Of a stretch of DNA of 64,000 nt, positions 52,092-61,030 are shown one piece after another. The position numbers and the translations under genes were made by a program. Location of the stretch: positions 682,001 through 746,000 of the forward strand of contig NZ_JAHXYW010000002.1 in assembly GCF_019969725.1 (NCBI RefSeq), read 5' to 3'. This stretch comes from Neobacillus bataviensis. GTDB taxonomy: Bacteria; Bacillota; Bacilli; Bacillales_B; DSM-18226. Position 1 is the first letter of the stretch. Every line of letters begins with the position of its first letter. Below the pieces are notes generated by a model that was given only the letters and a program-made list of their open reading frames with translations, had not been told where the DNA came from and did no database searches.

Positions 52092-53303
52092 ATGGCGAAA
52101 GAGAAAATTGTTTTAGCCTATTCAGGCGGTTTAGATACTTCGGTTTCGGTTAAATGGATTCAGGAAAAATACGGGTATGATGTTATTGCATTAGGTCTGG
52201 ATGTTGGTGAAGGAAAAGATCTTGAAGCAATTAAAAATAAAGCCCTAAACGTTGGCGCTATAAAAGCCATCATGATCGATGCTAAAGAATTATTAGCAAA
52301 GGAGTATATTCTTCCAGCTTTAAAGGCGAATTGCTTATATGAAGGGAAATACCCACTTTCATCTGCCCTTTCACGACCATTAATTTCAAAATTACTAGTC
52401 GAGGTTGCAGAACAAGAGGGTGCTACAGCAGTAGCCCACGGCTGTACAGGTAAAGGAAATGACCAGGTTCGCTTCGAGGTTTCTGTTCAAGCATTGAATC
52501 CAAGTTTAAAAGTGGTCGCTCCGGTTCGTGAATGGGGCATGACACGTGATGAGGAAATCAAGTATGCGCAGGAAAACGGTATTCCAATCCCTGTTGATTT
52601 GGATAATCCATTCTCAATTGATGCCAACATATGGGGACGTGCCTGTGAGGCGGGAGTTCTTGAAGATCCATGGGCAGAAGCACCTGAAGAAGCATACGAC
52701 TGGACGAATCCAATTGAACTAACTCCAGACCAGGCGGAGTATGTTGAAATTGAATTTGAACAAGGTGTTCCTGTTGCTCTTAATGGCGAAAAACTTCCTT
52801 TAGTCCAATTAATCGAAGATTTGAACACTCTTGGCGGCAAACATGGAGTTGGCCGAATTGACCACATTGAAAATAGATTAGTAGGAATCAAATCGCGTGA
52901 AGTCTATGAAAATCCTGCTGCGTTAATTTTAATTAATGCTCATAAGGAATTAGAGTTTTTAACCTTGACTCGTGAGGTAACACAATTTAAGACACAGGTT
53001 GAGCAGCAGATGGCAAAGATTATATATGAAGGCCTTTGGTATTCACCAATTAAACCAGCTCTTGATGCGTTTATTAATGAAACACAAAAAACCGTTACTG
53101 GAACAATTCGCGTGAAGCTTCATAAAGGCAGTCATACTGTTGTTGGACGTAAATCTCCATACAGCCTTTATAACGAAGAACTAGCAACCTATACAAAAGG
53201 TGACGCATTCGACCACAATGCAGCAGTTGGTTTTATTAAACTATGGGGACTGCCAACAAAGGTTTATTCAGAGGTAACCAAAAAAGAATCAGTTTTAAAA
53301 TAA
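52092..53303 (+). CDS. argG: Argininosuccinate synthase
   Basis: A 403-residue enzyme that condenses citrulline and aspartate with ATP. The N-type ATP pyrophosphatase loop [10 protein letters not shown] is at the start, followed by [15 protein letters not shown] and [10 protein letters not shown]. The ATG at 52092 is preferred because AAGGAGA lies eight bases upstream; the frame extends to 52053 without a site. It forms a second operon with argH. Confidence 0.94.
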   Translation: MAKEKIVLAYSGGLDTSVSVKWIQEKYGYDVIALGLDVGEGKDLEAIKNKALNVGAIKAIMIDAKELLAKEYILPALKANCLYEGKYPLSSALSRPLISKLLVEVAEQEGATAVAHGCTGKGNDQVRFEVSVQALNPSLKVVAPVREWGMTRDEEIKYAQENGIPIPVDLDNPFSIDANIWGRACEAGVLEDPWAEAPEEAYDWTNPIELTPDQAEYVEIEFEQGVPVALNGEKLPLVQLIEDLNTLGGKHGVGRIDHIENRLVGIKSREVYENPAALILINAHKELEFLTLTREVTQFKTQVEQQMAKIIYEGLWYSPIKPALDAFINETQKTVTGTIRVKLHKGSHTVVGRKSPYSLYNEELATYTKGDAFDHNAAVGFIKLWGLPTKVYSEVTKKESVLK

Positions 53304-53370
53304 TTCTAAAGCGCCCTCGAAGCCAAAATTTCGGGGGCAAACTTCTTAGAGGAAGTAAGGGGGAGCACTG

Positions 53371-54747
53371 ATGTCCAAGCTATGGGGCGGACGTTTTACA
53401 AAAGAAACGAATAAATTAGTCGAAGAATTTACTGCTTCAATCTCTTTTGATCAAAAACTAGCAAAAGAAGATATCGCCGGAAGCCTTGCCCATGTCACAA
53501 TGCTTGGGGAATGCGGTATCATCCCAATGGAGGATGCCGACAAAATAAAAAATGGTCTTCTTAAGATTAAAGAGAAAGTGGATCGTAACGAAGTAGAATT
53601 TTTAATAGAAGATGAAGATATTCATATGAATATTGAAAAGCTTTTAATTGAAGAAATTGGGCCTGTCGGCGGCAAGCTCCATACCGGACGCAGCCGTAAC
53701 GATCAAGTCGCAACGGACATGCATTTATATCTTCGTACAAAAACAACTGAGTTGATTAAATTAGTCGAAGATGTCCAGCAGGCGATCATCAAACAGGCCA
53801 AGGAGAACGTAGAAACACTAATTCCAGGTTATACACATTTACAGCGTGCTCAGCCGGTGTCATTTGCCCATCATTTAATGGCATATTTTTGGATGTTTGA
53901 ACGCGATAAAGAGAGATTGTTAGATTCTTTGAAACGTGTAAACTGGCTTCCACTCGGTTCTGGAGCATTAGCAGGGACGACCTTTCCGATAAACCGCGAA
54001 CTTGTTGCCGACCTGCTTGGATTCGGAACCATCTATCCAAATAGCATGGATGCCGTCAGTGACCGTGATTTTATCCTTGAATTTCTATCAATCGGGTCAA
54101 TCATCATGACGCATATCTCCAGATTTTCTGAAGAATTAGTGATTTGGTCCAGCCAGGAATTCCAATTTGTCGAGCTTGATGATTCTTTTTGTACAGGATC
54201 AAGCATTATGCCGCAAAAGAAAAATCCTGACGTACCAGAATTGCTTAGAGGAAAAACAGGGCGCACCTATGGCAATTTAATAGGTTTATTAACAGTCCTC
54301 AAAGGATTGCCACTGGCGTATAATAAAGATTTACAAGAAGATAAAGAAGGTATGTTTGATACTGTTGAAACACTGGAAGGCTCATTAATGCTCCTCGCAC
54401 CGATGATTGAAACTATGACCGTGAATAAAGAGATCATGCGAAAAGCAATTAACAATGATTTTTCTAATGCTACAGATATTGCCGATTATCTAGTTAGAAA
54501 AGGATTGCCGTTCCGTGATGCCCATGAAGTTATCGGGAAAATTGTTTTATATGCGATCCAATCCAACAAATTTTTACTGGATTTAAGCTTCGATGAATAT
54601 CAGCAGTTCAGTCCATTGTTTGAAGAGGATATTTATGAAGTTTTAGCCCCTGAACATGTAGTGGCTGTCCGCAATAGCTTCGGAGGAACGTCACCTGAGC
54701 AGGTGAAAGCGCAAATTAAACTTGCTGAAGGAAAACTGCAGCAATAA
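53371..54747 (+). CDS. argH: Argininosuccinate lyase
   Basis: A 458-residue fumarase-superfamily lyase that splits argininosuccinate to arginine and fumarate. The family signature [12 protein letters not shown] carries the catalytic serine; [13 protein letters not shown] and [14 protein letters not shown] are the other substrate loops. AAGGGGG precedes the ATG. A weak GC hairpin (53309-53339) lies in the argG-argH gap but has no T-run, so the genes are probably co-transcribed. Confidence 0.95.
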   Translation: MSKLWGGRFTKETNKLVEEFTASISFDQKLAKEDIAGSLAHVTMLGECGIIPMEDADKIKNGLLKIKEKVDRNEVEFLIEDEDIHMNIEKLLIEEIGPVGGKLHTGRSRNDQVATDMHLYLRTKTTELIKLVEDVQQAIIKQAKENVETLIPGYTHLQRAQPVSFAHHLMAYFWMFERDKERLLDSLKRVNWLPLGSGALAGTTFPINRELVADLLGFGTIYPNSMDAVSDRDFILEFLSIGSIIMTHISRFSEELVIWSSQEFQFVELDDSFCTGSSIMPQKKNPDVPELLRGKTGRTYGNLIGLLTVLKGLPLAYNKDLQEDKEGMFDTVETLEGSLMLLAPMIETMTVNKEIMRKAINNDFSNATDIADYLVRKGLPFRDAHEVIGKIVLYAIQSNKFLLDLSFDEYQQFSPLFEEDIYEVLAPEHVVAVRNSFGGTSPEQVKAQIKLAEGKLQQ

Positions 54748-54751
54748 TATA

Positions 54752-54777
54752 AAGCTCGCCAATTGGCGGGCTTTTCA
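54752..54777 (+). terminator. argGH terminator
   Basis: AAGCTCGCC / GGCGGGCTT stem (one G-U pair) with an AATT loop, then TTT. Confidence 0.75.
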
Positions 54778-54862
54778 TTTGGCAAATTATTTGTATGAAA
54801 ATCTAAAATAGGAGATAATTTCCTTAGGGAAAATTTCCAAATTAATGTTGTGGAGGTTAGAT

Positions 54863-55723
54863 ATGAAATATAGAGTATCAGTAGTACAGTATCATTTACA
54901 TACAATTAATTCGTTTGAGGAATTCGCTTCCCAATGTGAGCATTATATAAAAACAGCTGAAGAATTCGGGGCTGAATTTGTTTTGTTTCCTGAGTTTTTT
55001 ACCACACAGCTTCTTTCCATTGGCAACGGAAAGGGTGAAAGTCTAACCATTGACGATTTGCCAGGCTTTACGGAACAATACCGAGAGCTGTTTTCTAACT
55101 TTGCCAGACAGACCAACATGCATATTATTGCCGGTACGCATGTTATTAAAAAAGACAATAAGCTCTACAATACCGCCCATTTATTTTACCCTGATGGAAG
55201 AATTGGCGAGCAGGCAAAGCTTCATATTACTCCGACAGAGGTAAAGGAGTGGAGTATGGCACCAGGTGATTCGTTTCAAATTTTTGAAACAGACAAAGGA
55301 AAAATAGCCCTTCTTACCTGCTATGATATTGAATTTCCGGAAATTGTCCGTATGGCCAAAGCAAAAGGCGCTGATGTTATTTTCTGTCCATCCTGTACGG
55401 ATGATCGTCATGGCTTTCATCGGGTGCGGTACACCAGTCATGCTCGGGCAATCGAAAATCAAGTATATGTGGTTTTAACCGGAACAGTTGGCTCACTGCC
55501 AACAGTTGACTTTATGAGGGCTAATTTTGGTCAGGCAGTTATTATTACTCCTAATGATATTCCTTTCCCGCCGCGCGGCATTTTAGTGGAAGGGGAAATC
55601 AATGATGATATGGTTGTGACAGCTGATCTTGATTTAGATCTATTGTATGAAGTCCGCGAACGCGGTTCTGTTACAACCTGGCGCGACCGCAGAACTGATT
55701 TATACCCTGATTGGGAAAAGTAG
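54863..55723 (+). CDS. Carbon-nitrogen hydrolase (nitrilase superfamily)
   Basis: A 286-residue nitrilase-fold amidase. The Glu-Lys-Cys triad is visible: Glu44 in LFPEFFT, Lys in AKLHITP, Cys in LLTCYDIEFPE. Such enzymes hydrolyse amides or nitriles; the substrate is unknown. The ATG at 54863 follows GGAGG by six bases. It is followed 11 bases later by an acetyltransferase gene. B. subtilis YhcX carries both activities in one chain, so this may be the split form of that protein. Confidence 0.85.
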   Translation: MKYRVSVVQYHLHTINSFEEFASQCEHYIKTAEEFGAEFVLFPEFFTTQLLSIGNGKGESLTIDDLPGFTEQYRELFSNFARQTNMHIIAGTHVIKKDNKLYNTAHLFYPDGRIGEQAKLHITPTEVKEWSMAPGDSFQIFETDKGKIALLTCYDIEFPEIVRMAKAKGADVIFCPSCTDDRHGFHRVRYTSHARAIENQVYVVLTGTVGSLPTVDFMRANFGQAVIITPNDIPFPPRGILVEGEINDDMVVTADLDLDLLYEVRERGSVTTWRDRRTDLYPDWEK

Positions 55724-55734
55724 GATGTGATCGG

Positions 55735-56397
55735 ATGTACAGAAGTGAATTTTTTGTTTTTGATATGGAAAAACCAATGCCGGTTATAATTCGCAATTAT
55801 ACAAAAGAGGATTTTGACCAGCTCATTGAAATCCAAGCGGAATGCTTTCCTCCTCCTTTTCCATCAGAATTATGGTGGAATAAAGGGCAATTAAATAACC
55901 ATGTTACTCTTTTTCAAGAAGGAGCTATATGTGTGGAGGTGGATGGAGTGCTAGCGGGCTCTCTCACCGGCCTATGTGTGGATTTTGATCCAAAAGAAAT
56001 CAATCATTCATGGGATGAAATCACTGATCACGGGTATATCCGTAACCATAAACCGAATGGAAATTCCTTGTATATTGTAGATATCAGCGTTCGCCCAAAG
56101 TACCGAAAACTGGGGCTTGGTAAGTTAATGATGCAGGCTATGTATCATGTTGTGATTGAAAAGGGGTTTGACCGGCTGCTTGGTGGGGGCAGAATGCCTG
56201 GCTATCATAAAGTGGCGCATCAAATGACGCCCGAAGAATACTTGGCTGCCATCATTAAGGGGGAGGTAAGGGACCCTGTCATTACCTTTCTCCTAGGCTG
56301 CGGCCGTGTGCCCTTAGGTATTTCAACAAATTATTTAGATGATGAAGAATCTTGCAATCATGCAGCGATTATGGAATGGAGGAATCCATTCAAATAA
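55735..56397 (+). CDS. GNAT N-acetyltransferase (YhcX N-domain-like)
   Basis: A 220-residue GNAT acyltransferase. The acetyl-CoA loop reads VRPKYRKLGLGKLMMQAMY, followed by a family-specific tail FDRLLGGGRMPGYHKVAHQMTPEEYL and DPVITFLLGCGRVPLG. ATG at 55735 is nine bases after AGGA; the longer frame from 55711 overlaps the nitrilase end. The tail resembles the GNAT part of the fused YhcX proteins. It is probably in an operon with the nitrilase and the next GNAT gene. The acceptor substrate is unknown. Confidence 0.8.
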   Translation: MYRSEFFVFDMEKPMPVIIRNYTKEDFDQLIEIQAECFPPPFPSELWWNKGQLNNHVTLFQEGAICVEVDGVLAGSLTGLCVDFDPKEINHSWDEITDHGYIRNHKPNGNSLYIVDISVRPKYRKLGLGKLMMQAMYHVVIEKGFDRLLGGGRMPGYHKVAHQMTPEEYLAAIIKGEVRDPVITFLLGCGRVPLGISTNYLDDEESCNHAAIMEWRNPFK

Positions 56398-56418
56398 AGA
56401 ATGGGGGCCAATTTACTA

Positions 56419-57090
56419 ATGGAGTATAAACGAATAACAAATATTGAGGACTCAAATTTTAAAAAGCTTCATGATTTAATGGGAAAGATATTCCCGCCTG
56501 AGGAAGTGTTGGATTATGGGCTATGGAAAGAACCGCTAGAAGATCCAAGTATCCGCGTATTTGTTGCTATTGATGATGATCAGGTAGTGGGAGCTACAGA
56601 ATACCGCTATTACCCGGATTGGAATATCGCAATGACAGACTTCACCATTATCAGTAAGCCAGGGTTAAGCCTTGGCCGATTTTTAGCACAGAATCGTTTG
56701 AAGGATTTACAAATGCTTGCAAAAGAGAACGAAAAAGAACTTTTTGGTATGTTCGCTGAAATTTATGATCCATATAGAGTAGAACATCATGAATTCGGCG
56801 GTGTGAAAGTGATGGATCCATATGTGCGCAGGGAGGTACTATCCCATCTAGGCTATAACCGTCTAGATCTCGCTTACGTCCATCCATCATGGGAAAATAA
56901 CGGTGAGGCTGTCTCTGGCCTCGATTTATGCTTTATGCCGACAAGTGATGAGGTCCATAGTTTACCAGCATCTCTTGTAAAAGATTTTCTAACTGCGTAT
57001 TATTCAGTGCTTTCAAATAAACCGCAGGAATGGCTTACTATGATTGATAAAATCGGTAACAAGGAGACAATTGAATTATTGCCGCTTTAA
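56419..57090 (+). CDS. Second GNAT-like protein of the cluster
   Basis: A 223-residue protein starting MEYKRITNIEDSNF, with a GNAT-like beginning (LHDLMGKIFPPEEV, VFVAIDDDQVVGATEYRYYPDWN) but a poorly conserved acetyl-CoA loop (PGLSLGRFLAQNRLKDL). It may be a divergent or inactive acyltransferase. The start at 56419 lies 11 bases after GGGGG; ATG at 56401 is the alternative. The gene is tightly linked to the two before it. Confidence 0.65.
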   Translation: MEYKRITNIEDSNFKKLHDLMGKIFPPEEVLDYGLWKEPLEDPSIRVFVAIDDDQVVGATEYRYYPDWNIAMTDFTIISKPGLSLGRFLAQNRLKDLQMLAKENEKELFGMFAEIYDPYRVEHHEFGGVKVMDPYVRREVLSHLGYNRLDLAYVHPSWENNGEAVSGLDLCFMPTSDEVHSLPASLVKDFLTAYYSVLSNKPQEWLTMIDKIGNKETIELLPL

Positions 57091-57097
57091 AAAACTA

Positions 57098-57126
57098 TTG
57101 ACATTGACTGAAGATTCAGCTAATAT
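57098..57126 (+). promoter_or_regulatory. Promoter of the SAM riboswitch-hom transcript
   Basis: A perfect TTGACA (57098-57103), a 17-base spacer and TAATAT (57121-57126), ending 41 bases before the aptamer. Confidence 0.7.
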
Positions 57127-57167
57127 TCATTTTATATTCTTGGAAAATTTAATGAAAAATTATATAT

Positions 57168-57280
57168 CTCTTATCCAGAGCGGCGGAGGGACATGGCCCG
57201 ATGAAGCCCGGCAACCTTCAAGGTAATCCTTGAAAAGGTGCTAATTCCTGCAGGTTTTGATAAAACCTGATAGATAAGAG
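57168..57280 (+). ncRNA. SAM-I riboswitch (S-box)
   Basis: All conserved parts are present: P1 arms CTCTTATC (57168-57175) and GATAAGAG (57273-57280), CCAGAG-type kink-turn start, GAGGGA, TGGCCCGATGAAGCCCGGCA, AAAGGTGCTAATTCCTGCAG and the P4 hairpin GGTTTT-GATA-AAACC. The S-box binds S-adenosylmethionine and stops transcription of methionine-related genes. Confidence 0.95.
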
Positions 57281-57291
57281 GAGGAATCCGT

Positions 57292-57317
57292 GCCCTCTTC
57301 TTATGAAGAGGGCTTTT
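57292..57317 (+). terminator. Riboswitch-controlled terminator before hom
   Basis: Perfect 9-bp stem GCCCTCTTC / GAAGAGGGC and TTTT. CCCTCTT of the left arm can instead pair with AAGAGGA at the end of P1 (57276 on), the usual antiterminator. High SAM would therefore switch hom off. Confidence 0.85.
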
Positions 57318-57354
57318 CGTATTTTCTAACTATTTATTGAAGGGGTGCAAAAAA

Positions 57355-58593
57355 ATGACTGTAATAAAAGTGGCAATCTTAGGTTTTGGTACGGTTGGAG
57401 AAGGTGTCTACCGGACGATTGAATCCCATGCTGACGAACTCGAAGCCGTTTTAGGCAAAAAAGTGGAAGTGGCGGCGATTCTAATCAAAAATATGCAAAG
57501 GGAAAGAAATATTCGTAAAAATGTTTTAGTAACTACAGACTTTGAAGATATACTTAACTTGCCAAAGCTTGATATTGTAATTGAAGCCATTGTAAACAAG
57601 GAGCCAACCTTTACATTTTTGCAAAAGGCAATTGAGCGGGGCTGCCACATTATTACAGCTAATAAGGAAATGTTTGCACACCACGGGAAACAGCTGATCG
57701 CACTGGCAAATGAAAAAAATGTCTCGGTTGGGTTTGAAGCTACGGTAGCCGGAGGAATTCCCGTCATACAGACATTAAGGCAATTATTAAAAATTAACCG
57801 GGTTCAACAAATTCAAGGAATACTTAATGGAACCTCAAATTTCATCCTAACCGAAATGAGAGAAAAGAAGTGGTCCTTTGCCGAAGCCTTGCTTCAGGCT
57901 CAAAAAAATGGCTATGCAGAAGCAGACCCAACCAATGATGTCGAAGGCTTCGATGCCTTTTACAAAGCTATGATTCTCAGCCGAATTGCATTTGGAGAAG
58001 AACCGAATTGGCAGGACGTTGAACGTCAAGGAATTACTTCTATCACAAGTGAATTAATTGACGCTGCCGAAAAATTAGAATTGAGATTTAAACATATTGC
58101 CAGTATATCTAAGGAAGGCAGTCAAATACAGGTATCTGTTAAGCCGGCCCTTGTCGGGAAGGAGAATCCTTTTTATCATGTAGAAGGCGTCGAGAATGCT
58201 GTAAGTGTTCATTCAGATATTGTTGGCAGAATCACGCTGCAGGGTCCTGGAGCAGGGATGTTTCCTACAGCTAGTGCTGTTATCGAGGATTTGGCTTACG
58301 TGTGTCAAAACAATCATATAAAACGAAATTTTAACCAAACTGTTTCCGAAGAACTAGAACAGAAAAAAGGGCAGACGAAAGAATTTTGGTTAATAACTGG
58401 CCTTTCCAAAAACCTTTTAAAACCATCAATCACCTGGATTGATGAAATTTCTAATGGAATATTCGTCATTAAGGCTGAAAAAAAGGATTTAGATAAACTT
58501 GCAAAGCTGGATGAAACAATTAGTTATTTTCCAATCCTTGGGGAAATTGAAAGTGAAATTGTTTCATTCGAGGAAAAGGTATCGGCATTATAG
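57355..58593 (+). CDS. hom: Homoserine dehydrogenase
   Basis: A 412-residue NAD(P)H enzyme that reduces aspartate semialdehyde to homoserine, the branch point to methionine and threonine. Seen: Rossmann loop GFGTVGEGVY, EATVAGGIPVIQTLRQLL, GILNGTSNFIL, and EADPTNDVEGFDA. The C-terminus (LITGLSKNL to EVS) is a short ACT-like region. The ATG at 57355 lies nine bases after AGGGG. Control by a SAM riboswitch with no thrB/thrC next to it suggests that this copy serves methionine synthesis. Confidence 0.92.
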   Translation: MTVIKVAILGFGTVGEGVYRTIESHADELEAVLGKKVEVAAILIKNMQRERNIRKNVLVTTDFEDILNLPKLDIVIEAIVNKEPTFTFLQKAIERGCHIITANKEMFAHHGKQLIALANEKNVSVGFEATVAGGIPVIQTLRQLLKINRVQQIQGILNGTSNFILTEMREKKWSFAEALLQAQKNGYAEADPTNDVEGFDAFYKAMILSRIAFGEEPNWQDVERQGITSITSELIDAAEKLELRFKHIASISKEGSQIQVSVKPALVGKENPFYHVEGVENAVSVHSDIVGRITLQGPGAGMFPTASAVIEDLAYVCQNNHIKRNFNQTVSEELEQKKGQTKEFWLITGLSKNLLKPSITWIDEISNGIFVIKAEKKDLDKLAKLDETISYFPILGEIESEIVSFEEKVSAL

Positions 58594-58599
58594 GTAATA

Positions 58600-58633
58600 A
58601 AAAGAGCATCTGTATATATTGGATGCTCTTTTA
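58600..58633 (+). terminator. hom terminator
   Basis: Perfect 10-bp stem AAAGAGCATC / GATGCTCTTT. Confidence 0.8.
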
Positions 58634-58771
58634 ATCCACAAATTTATCCACGTTAAAAAGCTTTTAATATAGGTATTCCACATTGTTATGCACACTATCC
58701 ACAATAAAATTGGTACGTTCACATTCTCTTCAAATTTCTAATATTAATATGTTAAGAAACTGTGAAAGTCG

Positions 58772-58800
58772 TTGCGGTTTTATGTATAGGAGAGTATATT
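58772..58800 (+). promoter_or_regulatory. Candidate doxX promoter
   Basis: TTGCGG (58772-58777), a 17-base spacer and TATATT (58795-58800). The start site would be near 58807, upstream of both Rex boxes. Confidence 0.4.
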
Positions 58801-58816
58801 AAAAGTGTAGAGAAGT

Positions 58817-58834
58817 TAGTGAAACGATTCACAA
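58817..58834. promoter_or_regulatory. Rex box 1 (redox-sensing repressor site)
   Basis: TAGTGAAACGATTCACAA matches TTGTGAAnnnnTTCACAA at 13 of 14 defined positions. It lies just downstream of the candidate start site. Confidence 0.65.
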
Positions 58835-58902
58835 ACTTCCACTACAATAACAGCTAGCTGATCCATCCCTAATAAAAAGGGAAGTTAAAATCATTAATAA
58901 AC

Positions 58903-58920
58903 TTGTGAAATGCTTCACAA
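58903..58920. promoter_or_regulatory. Rex box 2 (perfect)
   Basis: TTGTGAAATGCTTCACAA is a perfect 7-4-7 Rex palindrome (14 of 14), ending 10 bases before the doxX ribosome site. Confidence 0.8.
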
Positions 58921-58943
58921 GAAATAAATAGGAGATGATTGTG

Positions 58944-59453
58944 ATGAGATGGTACAAAACACCACTTGCTGCAGTTGTATGGACAGTATTACGAGTTTGG
59001 CTTGGCTTACAATGGATTGAGGCAGGTTATCATAAATTAACAGGCGGTTTTGATGCAGGCGGTTTCCTTAAAGGGGCTCTGGCAAATGCAACAGGGGAAC
59101 ATCCAGCAGTGCAAGCTTGGTACGCTGACTTTTTACAACAATTCGCGATCCCAAATGTTCATATCTTTAATGTCTTGATTCCTTGGGGAGAAATGCTAGT
59201 TGGTTTAGGGTTAATCGTGGGATTAGCAACAATTCCCGCATTAATCGCCGGTGCATTCATGAACTTAAACTTTATGCTCGCGGGAACAACAAGCACTAAT
59301 CCAATACTTTATACAGCAGCGATGATTCTATTATTCGCAGGTACTGGAGCTTACTACTTCGGACTTGACCGATTTACAGTACCATTTGTCAAAGGCTATT
59401 TCCTAAAAGCCCATGCAAAAAAATGTGAACATGAATTAGTGTTTAAACAATGA
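58944..59453 (+). CDS. DoxX/DoxD-family membrane protein under Rex-type control
   Basis: A 169-residue four-helix membrane protein of the DoxX/DoxD (quinone-oxidoreductase small subunit-like) type. The N-terminal helix carries RVWLGLQWIEAGYHKLTGGFDAGGFLKGA; IPWGEMLVGLGLIVG and a C-terminal GAYYFGLDRF follow. ATG at 58944 lies nine bases after GGAG; the ATG at 58935 touches it. Two Rex boxes in the 350-base leader suggest expression when the NADH/NAD ratio rises, as with oxygen limitation. The biochemical role is unknown. Confidence 0.82.
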   Translation: MRWYKTPLAAVVWTVLRVWLGLQWIEAGYHKLTGGFDAGGFLKGALANATGEHPAVQAWYADFLQQFAIPNVHIFNVLIPWGEMLVGLGLIVGLATIPALIAGAFMNLNFMLAGTTSTNPILYTAAMILLFAGTGAYYFGLDRFTVPFVKGYFLKAHAKKCEHELVFKQ

Positions 59454-59464
59454 GAATTTATATT

Positions 59465-59495
59465 AAAGAAGCAGGGCAAACCTGCTTCTTTTTTT
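59465..59495 (+). terminator. doxX terminator
   Basis: Perfect 11-bp stem AAAGAAGCAGG / CCTGCTTCTTT followed by TTTT. Confidence 0.9.
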
Positions 59496-59499
59496 AGGA

Positions 59500-59688
59500 T
59501 TATTTTCTATTTCGATTTTGGACGCGCTGGTTTGCTGCATTAGCGCGTGCCAGTGCCTCAAGATCGGCTCCATCAGCCATTTCCTTTGAAAACTCAACAT
59601 CCTGTCCATCTGATTTCATGTTTTTTGGCACTTGTGGTAGCGAAGCTTTATTTTTATCTCGTGAACCATGTCCGCGTGAACGGCCCAT
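59500..59688 (-). CDS. yfhD: YfhD-family small protein
   Basis: A 62-residue hydrophilic protein beginning MGRSRGHGSRDKNKASLPQ, with the YfhD-type PKNMKSDGQDVEFSKEMADGADLEALARANAANQRV. AAAGGGG lies eight bases before the ATG at 59688. Function unknown; probably a minor spore or stress protein. It opens the yfhD-yfhE-yfhF-recX order known from B. subtilis. Confidence 0.82.
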   Translation of the reverse strand: MGRSRGHGSRDKNKASLPQVPKNMKSDGQDVEFSKEMADGADLEALARANAANQRVQNRNRK

Positions 59689-59799
59689 TGCAAAAACCCC
59701 TTTCAAATGTTAACTGTTGAGAGGAAAAATGCTCTCCACTCTAGTTTTAACAAAATAAAAGGGGTCCATTAATGGAAAATTCTTTAAAAATTTGGTGTT

Positions 59800-59934
59800 C
59801 TATAGCTTCGTTTTTCTGTCGGAATAACCGCCTGCACGGTCTGCCATTTTAAATTCACGCTGATAGGATACCTCTTGCATGCTTGTAAGACTGTATTTCC
59901 CTCTATCTTTATCCTTTTTCTTCTTTTCAGCCAT
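59800..59934 (-). CDS. yfhE: YfhE-family small protein (44 aa)
   Basis: A 44-codon frame encoding MAEKKKKDKDRGKYSLTSMQ and then EVSYQREFKMADRAGGYSDR and KTKL, the YfhE pattern. AAAGGAATGAGCAAA precedes the ATG. The protein is highly charged and of unknown function. Its position between yfhD and yfhF agrees with B. subtilis. Confidence 0.82.
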   Translation of the reverse strand: MAEKKKKDKDRGKYSLTSMQEVSYQREFKMADRAGGYSDRKTKL

Positions 59935-60049
59935 TTTGCTCATTCCTTTCAACATTTTTTTGTCAATCGTCATCAAGCTATGTGGTAAAAATAAAGCACT
60001 TTATGTACTTATTTCCATTTTTACCTTTTAGGAAAGGAATGATACAGAT

Positions 60050-60955
60050 TTAAGTAAATATATTTTGTAAGGCTTTTTGAAGATCAGAGTATTTATATTT
60101 AAAACCTGAATTCAATAATTTATTTGGTAATACCTTTTGACCATCGACAACTAATGTACTCATTTCTCCCAAAAGTAATCGGAGGACAAAGCTTGGAACC
60201 GGCAGCCAATGAGGACGATGTAATACCAGAGCAAGTGTTTTTCCAAACTCGCTCATCATAACCGGATTAGGCGCTGTAAAATTAACTGGTCCTTGAATGT
60301 TCTCGTTTTTAAGAATAAAAGTAATCCCTTTGACGATATCTTCAATATGGATCCACGACATCCACTGCCGGCCATGGCCGATATTCCCGCCAATAAAAGC
60401 CTTATATGGAAATGTAATTTTTGGCAATGCTCCCCCGTTACGATCAAGGATAATTCCGAATCTGCAAAAAACAGTCCGTATTCCCAATTTTGCTGCAAAA
60501 CCTGCTTCGTATTCCCATTGCTTGACGGTTTCAGCTAAGAAATCATTTCCGAGTATTTGCTCTTCTTCTGTAAATACCTTGTCTAATGAAGTTCCATAAA
60601 TGCCGACTGCACTGGCATTAATAAATGCCTTTGGTTTTCGTTCCAATTTCTTCATTATTTCTAATAGCTCATTAACAGCCTCAAGCCGGCTGATTAATAT
60701 TTTGTTTTTTCTTTTTTCTGTCCATCGGCCGCTATTAATCGACTCTCCAGCAAGGTTAATAAAAATATCAGTATTCTGAAGTTCGGATATGGGGTTTGAA
60801 TTTTCACTCAGCCATTGTACATATTTAATTCGATCATTTTTATTTACGGCAGGTAACCTTCTAGTTAAAATAACGACTTTATGATTGTTTTTTAGGAATT
60901 CTTCTACCAGTGCCTTCCCAACAAAGCCAGTTCCGCCTGCGATTGCAATTTTCAT
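60050..60955 (-). CDS. yfhF: TIGR01777-type epimerase (SDR39U1 family, YfhF)
   Basis: A 301-residue NAD(P)-binding short-chain-type protein: nucleotide loop AIAGGTGFVGKAL, FINLAGESINSGRWTEKRK, a YxxxK-less but conserved ASAVGIYG, and a C-terminal DUF1731 region (RPHWLPVPSFVLRLLLGEMS, VLPNKLLNSGF). The ATG at 60955 is eight bases after AAGGGGG. Substrate unknown; relatives include cell-division inhibitor SulA-like misnomers and SDR39U1. Divergent from recX. Confidence 0.9.
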   Translation of the reverse strand: MKIAIAGGTGFVGKALVEEFLKNNHKVVILTRRLPAVNKNDRIKYVQWLSENSNPISELQNTDIFINLAGESINSGRWTEKRKNKILISRLEAVNELLEIMKKLERKPKAFINASAVGIYGTSLDKVFTEEEQILGNDFLAETVKQWEYEAGFAAKLGIRTVFCRFGIILDRNGGALPKITFPYKAFIGGNIGHGRQWMSWIHIEDIVKGITFILKNENIQGPVNFTAPNPVMMSEFGKTLALVLHRPHWLPVPSFVLRLLLGEMSTLVVDGQKVLPNKLLNSGFKYKYSDLQKALQNIFT

Positions 60956-61030
60956 GAAAAACACCCCCTTTTGCTTTTATTTTACTATATTAAATGAAAA
61001 ATATGGTAAAGTATTCTTGAGGTGAAGGAA

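Noticed and set aside
53309..53339. Terminator between argG and argH
   Set aside because: The GCCCTCGAA/TTTCGGGGGC hairpin is imperfect and has no T-run; argG and argH are usually co-transcribed.
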